A DNA stretch of 64,000 bases from Paenibacillus ihumii. Its GTDB lineage: Bacteria; Bacillota; Bacilli; Paenibacillales; Paenibacillaceae. Position 1 is the first letter of the stretch; each line of letters starts with the position of its first letter. The stretch is taken from NCBI RefSeq assembly GCF_001403875.1, contig NZ_LN884299.1, forward strand, positions 1,984,117 through 2,048,116, in the 5' to 3' direction. The notes under the pieces were generated by a model. The model was given only the letters and a program-made list of their open reading frames with translations, did no database searches and was not told the DNA's origin. This document shows positions 23,848 to 32,141 of this stretch, piece after piece. The position numbers and the translations under genes were made by a program.

Positions 23848-26121
23848 ATGAAAACGCTCGTTATCGCAGAGAAACCGGACATGGGTCGAACGATCGCTGC
23901 CGTCATCGAACCGAGAGCGAAGAATAACCGATCCTATTTGGAGGGCGAGCAGTACATCATTACCTGGGCCATCGGGCATTTGCTCGGCCTCGCCGAGCCG
24001 GACGCTTATGATGACAAGTACAAGCGCTGGAATTTCGGCGATCTGCCAATCCTGCCCGAGCAATTCAAAATCGTGCCTAACCCGAAAACGAAGGATCAGC
24101 TGAAAACGATCGGTGAGCTCGCCAAGCGCTGCAGCGGTATCGTGAACGCCTGCGATGCCGGGAGGGAAGGTCAGTACATATTCGCCCTGATCCAGCAGCA
24201 ATTGAAGCTCAAGCAGCCGGTGAAGCGGCTGTGGATTTCCGATTTGACAGCGGAGAGCATTCAGAAGGGCTTCGATTCCTTGTATGAGGAGGCGGAGTTC
24301 GAGAATTTGACGCAGGCGGCAAGAGCGCGGAGTGAAGCGGATTGGCTGATCGGAATGAACGCTTCGAGAGCTTTTACGACCAAGCACCGCACGCTGCTGT
24401 CGGTCGGCCGGGTGCAGACACCGGTGCTGGCGCTAATCTACGATCGGCAGAAGGAAATCGAGAGCTTCGACTCTTTGACGTACTACGAAATTAAGGCGGA
24501 GCTGGAGCAGCTGGGCCGCAAATATACGGGGACGTGGCAGGGAGACCGCCTTACAGATGCGGAGAAGGCGGCTGCTATTGCGGATAAGGTGCGGGGCAAG
24601 GAGGGGCGGATCAGCGAATACGAGGTGAAGGACACGAAGGAATATCCGTTTAAGCTGTATGATTTGACGCTGCTGCAGCGCGATGCGAACGCGAAGTACG
24701 GCTATTCGGCCAAGAAAACGCTGGACTTGGCCCAGGCGCTCTATGAACGCCATAAAGTCATCTCGTATCCCCGTACGAATTCAAATTACGTGACGGAACA
24801 AAATATCGATGGAATGCATAAAGCGCTGCATATGCTGAAATCCGGCCCCTACCAGCAGCTGGCGGAGGGCGCGAATCCGCAGCTCGTGCATGTGAACAAT
24901 AAATCGGTCTGCAACCCGGCACGGGTCGAGGATCACCACGCGATCCTGCCTACGCTTCGGCGGGCGGGGACACTTAGCAAGGAAGAGCAGAATGTATACG
25001 ATCTGGTCATCCGCCGCTTCCTCTCGCATTTCTATCCGCCTGCGGAGTACAAGCAGCATTCCGTGCTGACTGAGGTAGCCGGTGAAACGTTCAAGACCAA
25101 CGTGAAGGAGCTCTTGTCCTTAGGCTGGAAAGTATGCCAGCCGGAAGATCCGCGGGCAAGCAGCCGCGGGAAGAAGAAGGACGAGGAGGAGGAGCAGGAG
25201 GAGCTGGTCAGCGAACCTTTCCACGTCGAGAAGGAGAAGTCTGTACAATGTCTGGATGCCCAGGTCAAGGAGAAGGCTACTCAGCCGCCGAAGGCTTATA
25301 CGGAAGGTACCCTGCTTAAAGCCATGGAGAGCGCCGGGAAGCAGCTTGAGAACGAGGAGCTGCGGGACGCGATGAAGGACGCTGGACTCGGCACGCCGGC
25401 TACGCGTGCAGCGACGATTGAACGCCTTAAGAAGGTCGGCTATATCACGATGCAGGGCAAGCGCATTACCGTGACCCAGAAAGGCAGAACGGCAATCGAG
25501 CTTATCCGCCATGCGGGGATCGAGCTGCTGACTTCCCCGGAGATGACCGGGCAGTGGGAGCGCAGGCTGTATCAGATTTCCAAAGGAGAGGCCGCCAGGG
25601 AGAAATTCATGGATAACGTCAAGCGGTTCACGCTATCGATTATCGATAAAGTCCGGGTGCAGCCTAAAGCCGATGCTTCATTATTCGAGATGGCGGAGGG
25701 AGACCGTAAGGGCGGCCGGGGCAAGGGAGCGAAGAGCCCAGGGCAGCGGAAAGCGCCGGGAGCAGGTCAGAGCGCAGACGGTAAGCCGAAACGCCAGGGG
25801 GCATCGGCGAAGCAGGCTTCTTCCGCATCGCCGCCGGGTTCCTTGCAGCCGCTGGCGCCTTGTCCGCGGGAGGGCTGCGGCGGCCAGTTGATTGAAGGAC
25901 GCAAGGGTTATGGCTGCACTCATTATAAACAAGGCTGCGGCTTTGTGATCTGGAAGGAATTCGAAGGGAAAACCATTTCCGTGAATATGCTGGCTGCATT
26001 GGCCAGCAAGGGACAGACGCAGCTATTGACCTTCAAACGGCCTGAGGGGGACTTTAAAGCCCGGATCGTTCTAGCCGACCCCATGAGCGGGCGGCTGGAT
26101 TTGCAGCGGGCGGAAGCATGA
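23848..26121 (+). CDS. topB: DNA topoisomerase III (type IA)
   Basis: A 757-residue type IA topoisomerase that relaxes and decatenates DNA through a single-strand break. The TOPRIM domain includes LVIAEKPDMGRTIA and NACDAGREGQ. The catalytic Tyr307 is in HKVISYPRTNSNYV. VGRVQTPVLALIYDRQ is the conserved DNA-gate motif. After about residue 615 a basic, Gly/Ala/Ser/Lys-rich linker leads to a C-terminal zinc-ribbon-like element (CPREGCGGQLIEGRKGYGC to GCGFVIW). The position and length fit Bacillales TopB. Starts at ATG after GAAAGGCGG. Confidence 0.95.
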   Translation: MKTLVIAEKPDMGRTIAAVIEPRAKNNRSYLEGEQYIITWAIGHLLGLAEPDAYDDKYKRWNFGDLPILPEQFKIVPNPKTKDQLKTIGELAKRCSGIVNACDAGREGQYIFALIQQQLKLKQPVKRLWISDLTAESIQKGFDSLYEEAEFENLTQAARARSEADWLIGMNASRAFTTKHRTLLSVGRVQTPVLALIYDRQKEIESFDSLTYYEIKAELEQLGRKYTGTWQGDRLTDAEKAAAIADKVRGKEGRISEYEVKDTKEYPFKLYDLTLLQRDANAKYGYSAKKTLDLAQALYERHKVISYPRTNSNYVTEQNIDGMHKALHMLKSGPYQQLAEGANPQLVHVNNKSVCNPARVEDHHAILPTLRRAGTLSKEEQNVYDLVIRRFLSHFYPPAEYKQHSVLTEVAGETFKTNVKELLSLGWKVCQPEDPRASSRGKKKDEEEEQEELVSEPFHVEKEKSVQCLDAQVKEKATQPPKAYTEGTLLKAMESAGKQLENEELRDAMKDAGLGTPATRAATIERLKKVGYITMQGKRITVTQKGRTAIELIRHAGIELLTSPEMTGQWERRLYQISKGEAAREKFMDNVKRFTLSIIDKVRVQPKADASLFEMAEGDRKGGRGKGAKSPGQRKAPGAGQSADGKPKRQGASAKQASSASPPGSLQPLAPCPREGCGGQLIEGRKGYGCTHYKQGCGFVIWKEFEGKTISVNMLAALASKGQTQLLTFKRPEGDFKARIVLADPMSGRLDLQRAEA

Positions 26122-26157
26122 TTGTCCGTAATTAAGAAAAATTCGTGCATAAAGAAT

Positions 26158-26190
26158 AAGGTTGCCTCCGAAGCAGGCAACCTTTCTTGT
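26158..26190. terminator. Bidirectional hairpin between convergent topB and HAD genes
   Basis: AAGGTTGCCT (26158-26167) and AGGCAACCTT (26174-26183) form a perfect 10-bp stem with a 6-base loop. The T-runs are short on both strands. Confidence 0.6.
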
Positions 26191-26231
26191 GATTCTATGC
26201 ATGGCGTTAAATCAGGCTTAGCGCAGCGGCT

Positions 26232-26996
26232 TTATAAACAGCTCTTGCGGGCCGTTAGCGCCAGGCTTTCGGCAATAATCCCCGGCACTTCCTCCAGGGA
26301 CGAAACCGTATACATAGACGTATCTGCATTTTGCTTGATATCGACCAGATTGTACGACCATTCATTCGGATGCTTGATATAAATCGAGTGGATTCCTGCA
26401 GTCAGCGCCGGGGAAATATCGGTGCGCAGGCTGTTGCCGATCATCCAGGTGCGCTTCCGCTTGAAATGCCGCGACTGCAAAATTTCCTCCAGCGCTTCGG
26501 CGTTCTTGTGGGTACGGATGTAGATCCGGTCGCCAAAATAAGCGGACAGCTTCATTCGCTCGATCTTGCGCTGCTGGATGGACTCATCGCCGCCGGTATA
26601 TAAATGTAGCTCATGGCCTTGCTCGCTCAGCAGGTTCAGCGTGTCCACCATGCCGGGATAGGGCTCTACCTCCTGGTCATACACGCTCATGCCGAGCCGG
26701 GTCAACTGCTCCTCTTCCGTGAAGCGGGTATCGCGGCCGATCATAGCGCAGAAATACCGGTAGGTGTCGACGAGCGATGCAGCGAAATGGCTGCTGACGA
26801 AGCCCAGCTTGTTCACGCCCGCGACGTCGATTTCAATTTGCTTGGCGATGATGTCCTGCGCCGTCAAACGCTCGGCCGGAAGCCACTCCAATAACTGGCT
26901 TGCGAACCGATCCAGGATTTGATCAAAGTATTTATTGCAATGGATCAGCGTATCATCCAAATCAAAAATGATCTGCTGATGCAGCGTAATGCTCAA
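26232..26996 (-). CDS. HAD-superfamily hydrolase
   Basis: A 254-residue phosphatase-fold protein. Motif I is IIFDLDDTLIH, motif II is LHLYTGGDE, and motif IV is MIGNSLRTDISPALTAG with the metal-binding Asp. A helical cap lies between motifs I and II (about residues 20-110). The substrate is unknown. The start is TTG, 6-7 bases after AAGGGGTGA. It is convergent with topB and 33 bases from the next minus-strand gene, so the ArsR-type gene and this one are probably one transcript. Confidence 0.85.
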   Translation of the reverse strand: MSITLHQQIIFDLDDTLIHCNKYFDQILDRFASQLLEWLPAERLTAQDIIAKQIEIDVAGVNKLGFVSSHFAASLVDTYRYFCAMIGRDTRFTEEEQLTRLGMSVYDQEVEPYPGMVDTLNLLSEQGHELHLYTGGDESIQQRKIERMKLSAYFGDRIYIRTHKNAEALEEILQSRHFKRKRTWMIGNSLRTDISPALTAGIHSIYIKHPNEWSYNLVDIKQNADTSMYTVSSLEEVPGIIAESLALTARKSCL

Positions 26997-27029
26997 TACG
27001 GGTCACCCCTTTGCAGCGGTACGGTATTA

Positions 27030-27944
27030 CTATAACCGGATATAGGATTCCAAAAACATCTGCAGCTCCGAAGCCCCGTCCGGACGAATGCTGAATTTCT
27101 CCGAATTTACATCAACGAGATGCACGCGGAGCAGGCCGGCTACGCGCAGCCGCATAAGATGATGCATAAGCCTGTCCCCGGACTCATCAAGATTGTGAAT
27201 CATTTCTTGCAGCGATTTAGGCTCGTTCGCCACATAGCGCAGCAAGCGCAGTCGTTCCGGATTGGCCAGGGCGCGTGTTAGCCGCAGAAGGCAAGTAGGC
27301 GGCTCGTCCTCATCCAGCTCGGGAATGTCGATCGGGTATTGAATCAGCAGCGCGCCGTGATAGAAACAGTAAGTGTTAATGGGCCTGAAATGCACCGAGG
27401 GGACAAGCACGACCTGCTGGATCGGCAGGTCCTGCTCTAGCACGATTCCGCCGGACGCATATTCTACGAGCGCTTCCGGATCCATTTTGTGCAGCAGGGT
27501 GTCCTTCTCGGCAGCGTCCTCCTCCAGAAGGGGGGTATATTGCGGAGCGACATCGAGGAAATACAACTCGTTCCATTTGCGCAGTAGCGGAACATAGCTG
27601 CGCCGTATGCGCTCGACTTCATCTGTATTCATATCGGGAATATAGGATTTAACACGATGGAGAAGGGTATCATTCGCAGCATGCTCCAGATCGTTGAGAA
27701 AGTCATCGACCGTATGATTTTGGCGATGTACGGCCCAGGCGTAAAGCACGTCGTAATCGGAAAAAGGGTACTGCGCCGCGGCTGCGAACTCCAGCTGTGT
27801 ATCGCGGCTGAAGCGGGATCCGATCTCTTCCAGCCATTCCAGTCCTACATCCAAATTATTTACCCATTTGCGGGTGGTAAATACTATGAAGCTGCTAAGG
27901 AGCTCATATATTGAAGAAACGTCAACTTTGACATCGTATGCCAT
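27030..27944 (-). CDS. ArsR-type winged-helix transcriptional regulator
   Basis: A 304-residue protein. The C-terminal ArsR-like winged helix is at about residues 220-295 (LRLTRALANPERLRLLRYVANEPKSLQEMIHNLDESGDRLMHHLMRLRVAGLL). The N-terminal about 200 residues are a helical DUF5937-like region seen in this regulator type. An ATG at 27965 contains the ribosome site GGGAGG inside its own codons, so the start at 27944 is chosen. It is divergent from the MFS gene at 28135 with about 190 bases between them, making it the natural candidate regulator of that transporter. Confidence 0.8.
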   Translation of the reverse strand: MAYDVKVDVSSIYELLSSFIVFTTRKWVNNLDVGLEWLEEIGSRFSRDTQLEFAAAAQYPFSDYDVLYAWAVHRQNHTVDDFLNDLEHAANDTLLHRVKSYIPDMNTDEVERIRRSYVPLLRKWNELYFLDVAPQYTPLLEEDAAEKDTLLHKMDPEALVEYASGGIVLEQDLPIQQVVLVPSVHFRPINTYCFYHGALLIQYPIDIPELDEDEPPTCLLRLTRALANPERLRLLRYVANEPKSLQEMIHNLDESGDRLMHHLMRLRVAGLLRVHLVDVNSEKFSIRPDGASELQMFLESYIRL

Positions 27945-27989
27945 GACAAGAAACCTCCCTGACATCTATACATCCATATCCATTATGGC

Positions 27990-28018
27990 TTGTTTGCTAT
28001 GAGATTGTCCACTATAAT
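27990..28018 (+). promoter_or_regulatory. SigA-type promoter of the MFS transporter
   Basis: TTGTTT (27990-27995) and a perfect TATAAT (28013-28018) are 17 bases apart. Transcription would start near 28025, leaving a leader of about 110 bases. Confidence 0.65.
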
Positions 28019-28033
28019 GTTTATTGTTGCAGG

Positions 28034-28119
28034 CCGCCTCAGGCGGATGCCTTGATAGAAATTATATCTTACAAATGAGTGTTGAAAGTCGTCATCTGTT
28101 GACGATTTTCTTTCTTTTT
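28034..28119 (+). promoter_or_regulatory. Attenuator-like leader of the MFS gene (two hairpins, second with U-tract)
   Basis: The leader contains a GC-rich hairpin (CCGCC 28034-28038 with GGCGG 28042-28046). A second hairpin (GTCGTCA 28088-28094 with TGACGAT 28100-28106) runs into TTTCTTTCTTTTT, an intrinsic terminator. It sits inside the predicted transcript, just before the ribosome site AAGGAG of the transporter gene. Confidence 0.6.
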
Positions 28120-28134
28120 AGTGAAGGAGCAGGA

Positions 28135-29337
28135 TTGACAACAATGGAATTTCAACGAAAAAGCCTGGTTTCACCCGTATTCATTCTCATTATGGTCGTC
28201 ATTGCCGCCGGATTGAGCCAGGGGCTGCTGCTCCCGGTATTATCCATATTCATGGAGGAGCGAGGCATATCCTCCTCTGTGAACGGTCTGCATGCAGCGG
28301 CGCTGTATATCGGTTCCTTCGGGATGTCGCTGATTGCCGTAAAGGTGCTGGAGCGCATTGGCTTCAAGAAGCTCATTCTTGGAGGAATGGTGCTTGTCAT
28401 GATCGCACTGCCGTTATTTCCGCTCATCTCCAGCCTCGAGGTCTGGTTTATTCTTCGCTTGCTCGTAGGCATTGGCAATAACGCCCTGCATTTCGCGTCC
28501 CAGCTTTGGATGCTGCTCATTACTCCTCCGAATCAGCGCGGCAGGAATATTTCGATTTACGGCATGTCCTACGGCATCGGCTTCAGCATCGGGCCGCTGG
28601 CTATACGGCTGCTTCCTTACGGGCAGCTCGTTCCATTCCTGCTGCTGGTTCTCCTCTTTGCACTGGTCGCGCTGCTCGTCTACTGGAAAATACCGAATAC
28701 CGTTCCTGACAAAATGGACGAGAGCAAGGAGCCAGCCGTAGAGCGCAAAACGATCCGGATCTACCGGCTGGCCTGGTTTGCCCTCATTCCTTCGCTGCTG
28801 TACGGATATATGGAGGCGGCGATGAACAGCAATTTCCCGATTTACGGTCTGCGTACCGGACTTACGGCCGGCGATATTTCGACCCTGCTGCCGTTCTTCG
28901 GCATCGGCGGGCTGATCCTTCAGCTGCCGCTCGGTTATTTGAGCGACCGGTTTGGCCGCAAAATCATCCTCATGCTCGCCGGCAGCCTGGGCGGTCTCTT
29001 GTTCCTGATCGTACCTTTAATAGGAAGCCATTTTTTTGGACTGATGCTGATCTTCATGGTTACCGGCGGACTGGTCGGCTCCTTTTTCTCTCTTGGCCTG
29101 GCGTACGCCGCCGACATATTGCCGCGGCACCTGCTGCCTACGGCCAACGTGATCGCTTCCATTCATTTTAATCTCGGCAGCATCGTAGGACCGAACCTGG
29201 GCGGGATCGCGATGCATTACGGCTCGGCCGGCTTATTGTTCGTATTCCTCGGACTGCTATATTTGGCATTTACGGTATCAGGATTCGTATTCCGGCCGGA
29301 CGCCGGGAAGAAATCAGCAAATATGAAGATGGTGTAA
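28135..29337 (+). CDS. MFS transporter (drug/sugar efflux type)
   Basis: A major-facilitator protein of about 400 residues with twelve predicted membrane helices in two halves. Helix 1 is PVFILIMVVIAAGLSQGLLLPVLSIF; the signature loop LSDRFGRKIILMLAG joins later helices. It probably exports a small toxic compound; the substrate is not predictable. The frame is open back to 28024, but AAGGAG (28124-28129) lies 5 bases before TTG 28135. ATG 28144 is the alternative, with long spacing. Expression looks controlled by the upstream attenuator and perhaps by the divergent ArsR-type regulator. Confidence 0.85.
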   Translation: MTTMEFQRKSLVSPVFILIMVVIAAGLSQGLLLPVLSIFMEERGISSSVNGLHAAALYIGSFGMSLIAVKVLERIGFKKLILGGMVLVMIALPLFPLISSLEVWFILRLLVGIGNNALHFASQLWMLLITPPNQRGRNISIYGMSYGIGFSIGPLAIRLLPYGQLVPFLLLVLLFALVALLVYWKIPNTVPDKMDESKEPAVERKTIRIYRLAWFALIPSLLYGYMEAAMNSNFPIYGLRTGLTAGDISTLLPFFGIGGLILQLPLGYLSDRFGRKIILMLAGSLGGLLFLIVPLIGSHFFGLMLIFMVTGGLVGSFFSLGLAYAADILPRHLLPTANVIASIHFNLGSIVGPNLGGIAMHYGSAGLLFVFLGLLYLAFTVSGFVFRPDAGKKSANMKMV

Positions 29338-29401
29338 TGGATTTTCAGCGCCATTTCCAATAAACTAGAGGAAGAGAAGCATTGACCAAAGGAGAAATGA
29401 C

Positions 29402-30136
29402 ATGTTTAAGGTGAACAACCTCAAGAAATCGGTAGAAGGCAATACCAAGGAAGTGCTGCACGGAATCAGCGCCGAATTTGAAACGGGCGAAATGATCGGC
29501 GTTGTCGGCCCAAGCGGAAGCGGCAAAAGCATTCTGCTCCAATGCCTCGCTCTCCGGGAAAGCTGGAATGACGGAGATTATACTTGGGATGGGAAGACGG
29601 TCATCCGCGGAGGGGGCAAAGGGGCGGGGAAATATCGTTCAAAATGCGCATACTTGGAACAGAACCCCACGCTGAATCCGGAGAAAACGGCTCTGAAAAA
29701 CGTGCTGATCGGACAGGCCGGACAGACTCCGCTGCTGCGCCGCCTGACAGGCATGGTTCGCTCGGATGACTATATGGGCGCCATGGACGAGCTGGAGAAA
29801 TTCGGCTTGCTGGACAAGGCGCATCTCAAGGCCGGGAATCTGAGCGGGGGAGAGCGCCAGCGCGTAGCGATTTGCCGGGCGCTCGTTCACGGGGCCGGGT
29901 TTATCGCTGCTGACGAGCCTGTCATCGGCCTCGATCCGCATTCGGCGGACAAGGTAATGGCTACGCTTAAAGGCCTGTGCACCGAACAAGGGAAGACGGT
30001 AATCGCAGCGCTGCCGATCGAGCTGGCCGAGCGGTTCTGTACGAGAATTTGGGGCATTTACGATGGACAGCTGAAGCTTGATGTGAAGGGGAGAAGACTC
30101 ACCGGGGAAGAGAAGCGCCAAATCGATTTAGCATGA
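29402..30136 (+). CDS. Orphan ABC transporter ATPase, PhnC-like
   Basis: A 244-residue ATP-binding protein resembling the phosphonate importer ATPase PhnC. Walker A GPSGSGKS, ABC signature LSGGERQRV, Walker B FIAADEPVIGLDP. The usual switch-loop His of LHxxxLA is not evident: TVIAALPIELAERF reads Pro/Ile there. No permease or binding-protein gene is adjacent. Instead it is followed, with a 4-base overlap, by a lipoprotein and then a two-component pair, so it may work in sensing or efflux rather than as a phosphonate importer. ATG after AAAGGAG. Confidence 0.82.
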   Translation: MFKVNNLKKSVEGNTKEVLHGISAEFETGEMIGVVGPSGSGKSILLQCLALRESWNDGDYTWDGKTVIRGGGKGAGKYRSKCAYLEQNPTLNPEKTALKNVLIGQAGQTPLLRRLTGMVRSDDYMGAMDELEKFGLLDKAHLKAGNLSGGERQRVAICRALVHGAGFIAADEPVIGLDPHSADKVMATLKGLCTEQGKTVIAALPIELAERFCTRIWGIYDGQLKLDVKGRRLTGEEKRQIDLA

Positions 30137-31407
30137 AAAGAGTGATACGATTGAATGTAAATAGATGGCTTCCCCTGCTGGGAAGCGCCCTGCTGCTGCT
30201 AGTGCTTAGCGGCTGCAACTTTATGATGGATCCGAAGCTGCTGATGAAGACGCCGGAGCTCAGCTCGGAGAAGGAGACGCTGAGAAGCGTCATCAATGCG
30301 GAGCTGAAGGGGGCGGTCATCCGGCCCCGGGATGCGACGGACATCAGCTCGATAAGGGTAGTCGATCTTAATAAGGACGGCATCATGGAAGCGGTGGTCT
30401 TCTATGAGACTCCGCTGGAGAAGGTCAAGGTTCACGGGATGATTCTGGAGAACCAGAATGATACGTGGGTGCCGAAGGTAAGGTTCGACGGGGAAGGCCA
30501 GGTGCTGGAATCCTTCGAGCTCAAGGACGTTACCGGAACCGGAGAGATCAATATCGTTGCCGGATTCTCCAGCGGGGAGAACCAGACCCAGAAAGGATTG
30601 ATCGTCTATTCATATACCGGCTCTTCGGTCGAAAGAATTCTGGAGCTGCCCTATAATTATTTTATCATCGATGATCTGAATGATGACGGCCAGCTGGATA
30701 TTACGGTCGTGTCGCTGAGGAAGGATCAGTACACAACGGTTACGACGTATCAGTACGAACAATCCTCGTTTCAGGAGCTGGATAAGCTGCAGCTCGACAA
30801 TGCAGTTAGCGGCTACTATAACGTCGTCCATGGCAACATTACGCCGGAGAAGCGCGGAATTATCCTCGATGCTATTTCCGGGGAGCTTTCCGGCTATTCG
30901 ATCATCATCATCATGGAGGACGGGAAACTGATTGACCTTATTCCCGACCAGAGCTCCACGCTCAAGGATTATCAGATCATGAGCGGGGACGTCAATGACG
31001 ACGGCATTCTGGAGATCGGCATGCTGGAAACGCCGAAGGGCTGGGAGTACATCGCCTTCGACGATATTCCATGGCTGTTCTCCTATTACAGATGGGATCC
31101 GGATAAAGGATTAACGTTCGTCATGCAGCAATATATGGACTTGGAAGGGCGGTTCTATTTTAATCTTCCTAAGGAATGGTGGGGCAAGGTCACGATTGAT
31201 ATCAAGTCCGTCAAGGACGAGCATATCAAATTCGTCGATATTGATACGAATGCCACGCTGGCGGAAATCCGCTTCTTCTCTTTGGCGGAGTGGGAGCAGG
31301 TTCAGGAGGATTGGGAGCTGTTCGCCCGCGATAATGATAAAGTGATCGGGTTCCTCAGCCACACCGATTTGAAAGTGAATAAAGGCGAGAAGGAAATTAA
31401 GCGTTAG
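30133..31407 (+). CDS. Lipoprotein with FG-GAP/VCBS-type repeats
   Basis: A 424-residue surface lipoprotein. The signal peptide ends in LSGC (Cys28). The body carries calcium-loop repeats of VCBS/FG-GAP type: VVDLNKDGIMEAVVFYE, IDDLNDDGQLDITVVS and SGDVNDDGILEIGML, so a beta-propeller-like extracellular domain is likely. Function unknown. The start ATG overlaps the TGA of the ATPase gene (ATGA). The response regulator begins about 36 bases downstream, so the four genes form one operon. Confidence 0.8.
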   Translation: MKRVIRLNVNRWLPLLGSALLLLVLSGCNFMMDPKLLMKTPELSSEKETLRSVINAELKGAVIRPRDATDISSIRVVDLNKDGIMEAVVFYETPLEKVKVHGMILENQNDTWVPKVRFDGEGQVLESFELKDVTGTGEINIVAGFSSGENQTQKGLIVYSYTGSSVERILELPYNYFIIDDLNDDGQLDITVVSLRKDQYTTVTTYQYEQSSFQELDKLQLDNAVSGYYNVVHGNITPEKRGIILDAISGELSGYSIIIIMEDGKLIDLIPDQSSTLKDYQIMSGDVNDDGILEIGMLETPKGWEYIAFDDIPWLFSYYRWDPDKGLTFVMQQYMDLEGRFYFNLPKEWWGKVTIDIKSVKDEHIKFVDIDTNATLAEIRFFSLAEWEQVQEDWELFARDNDKVIGFLSHTDLKVNKGEKEIKR

Positions 31408-31442
31408 ATGGCTTAATGCAAGGAAAAGGGAGGAAGGCAAAG

Positions 31443-32141
31443 TTGAGTAAAGTGTTGATTTTGGAAGACGAGGAGTCCATCCGCAGCTTTATTGTGATCA
31501 ACTTGAAGCGCAACGGCTTCGATGTGATCGAAGCGGCGGACGGCAATGAGGCATTGGACCGGTATAACAGCATCCCGGATATCGATATCGCATTGCTGGA
31601 TGTCATGGTACCGGGAATGGACGGATTTGAGGTATGCCGCAAGATCAGGGAAACGAATGAACGGATCGGCATTATATTCCTGACCGCCAAGGTTCAGGAG
31701 CAGGATAAGGTCTATGCGCTATCGGTCGGGGCCGACGACCATATCAGCAAGCCGTTCAGTCCGACCGAGCTCATCGCCCGGATCCAGTCGCTGCTGAGAC
31801 GGGTCAATGTATACCGGGAGAACAGCGCGAAGGTATCCTTTACCTCCGGTCCGTTTACGCTCGATCTGATCAGCAAGCAATTCAAGAAAAACGGTCAGCT
31901 GATCGAGCTGACGCCAACCGAATTTTCGCTGATTCAGTATTTTCTGGAGAAGGAGAATACGCCGCTTAGCCGCGATTTGCTGCTGGATCATGTCTGGGGC
32001 AAGGAATACATGGGCGATCCGAAGATCGTTGACGTGAACATTCGCCGGCTGCGCCAAAAAATTGAGAACAACCCTTCCGAACCGATCTTCCTGCAGACTG
32101 TGTGGGGGCACGGTTATAAATGGAAGGGCGAGGGGCAATGA
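31443..32141 (+). CDS. OmpR-family response regulator
   Basis: A 232-residue regulator. The intact receiver has the acidic pair in LILEDEES, the phospho-acceptor Asp in LLDVMVPGMDG and the conserved Lys in ISKPFSPTEL. The C-terminal winged helix reads LTPTEFSLIQYFLEKE, then VDVNIRRLRQKIE, then VWGHGYKW. The start is TTG after GGGAGGAAGG. It overlaps the kinase gene by 4 bases. Confidence 0.93.
   Translation: MSKVLILEDEESIRSFIVINLKRNGFDVIEAADGNEALDRYNSIPDIDIALLDVMVPGMDGFEVCRKIRETNERIGIIFLTAKVQEQDKVYALSVGADDHISKPFSPTELIARIQSLLRRVNVYRENSAKVSFTSGPFTLDLISKQFKKNGQLIELTPTEFSLIQYFLEKENTPLSRDLLLDHVWGKEYMGDPKIVDVNIRRLRQKIENNPSEPIFLQTVWGHGYKWKGEGQ

Noticed and set aside
29402..30136. Phosphonate importer
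   Set aside because: The ATPase resembles PhnC, but no PhnD or PhnE gene accompanies it and the next genes are a lipoprotein and a two-component system.
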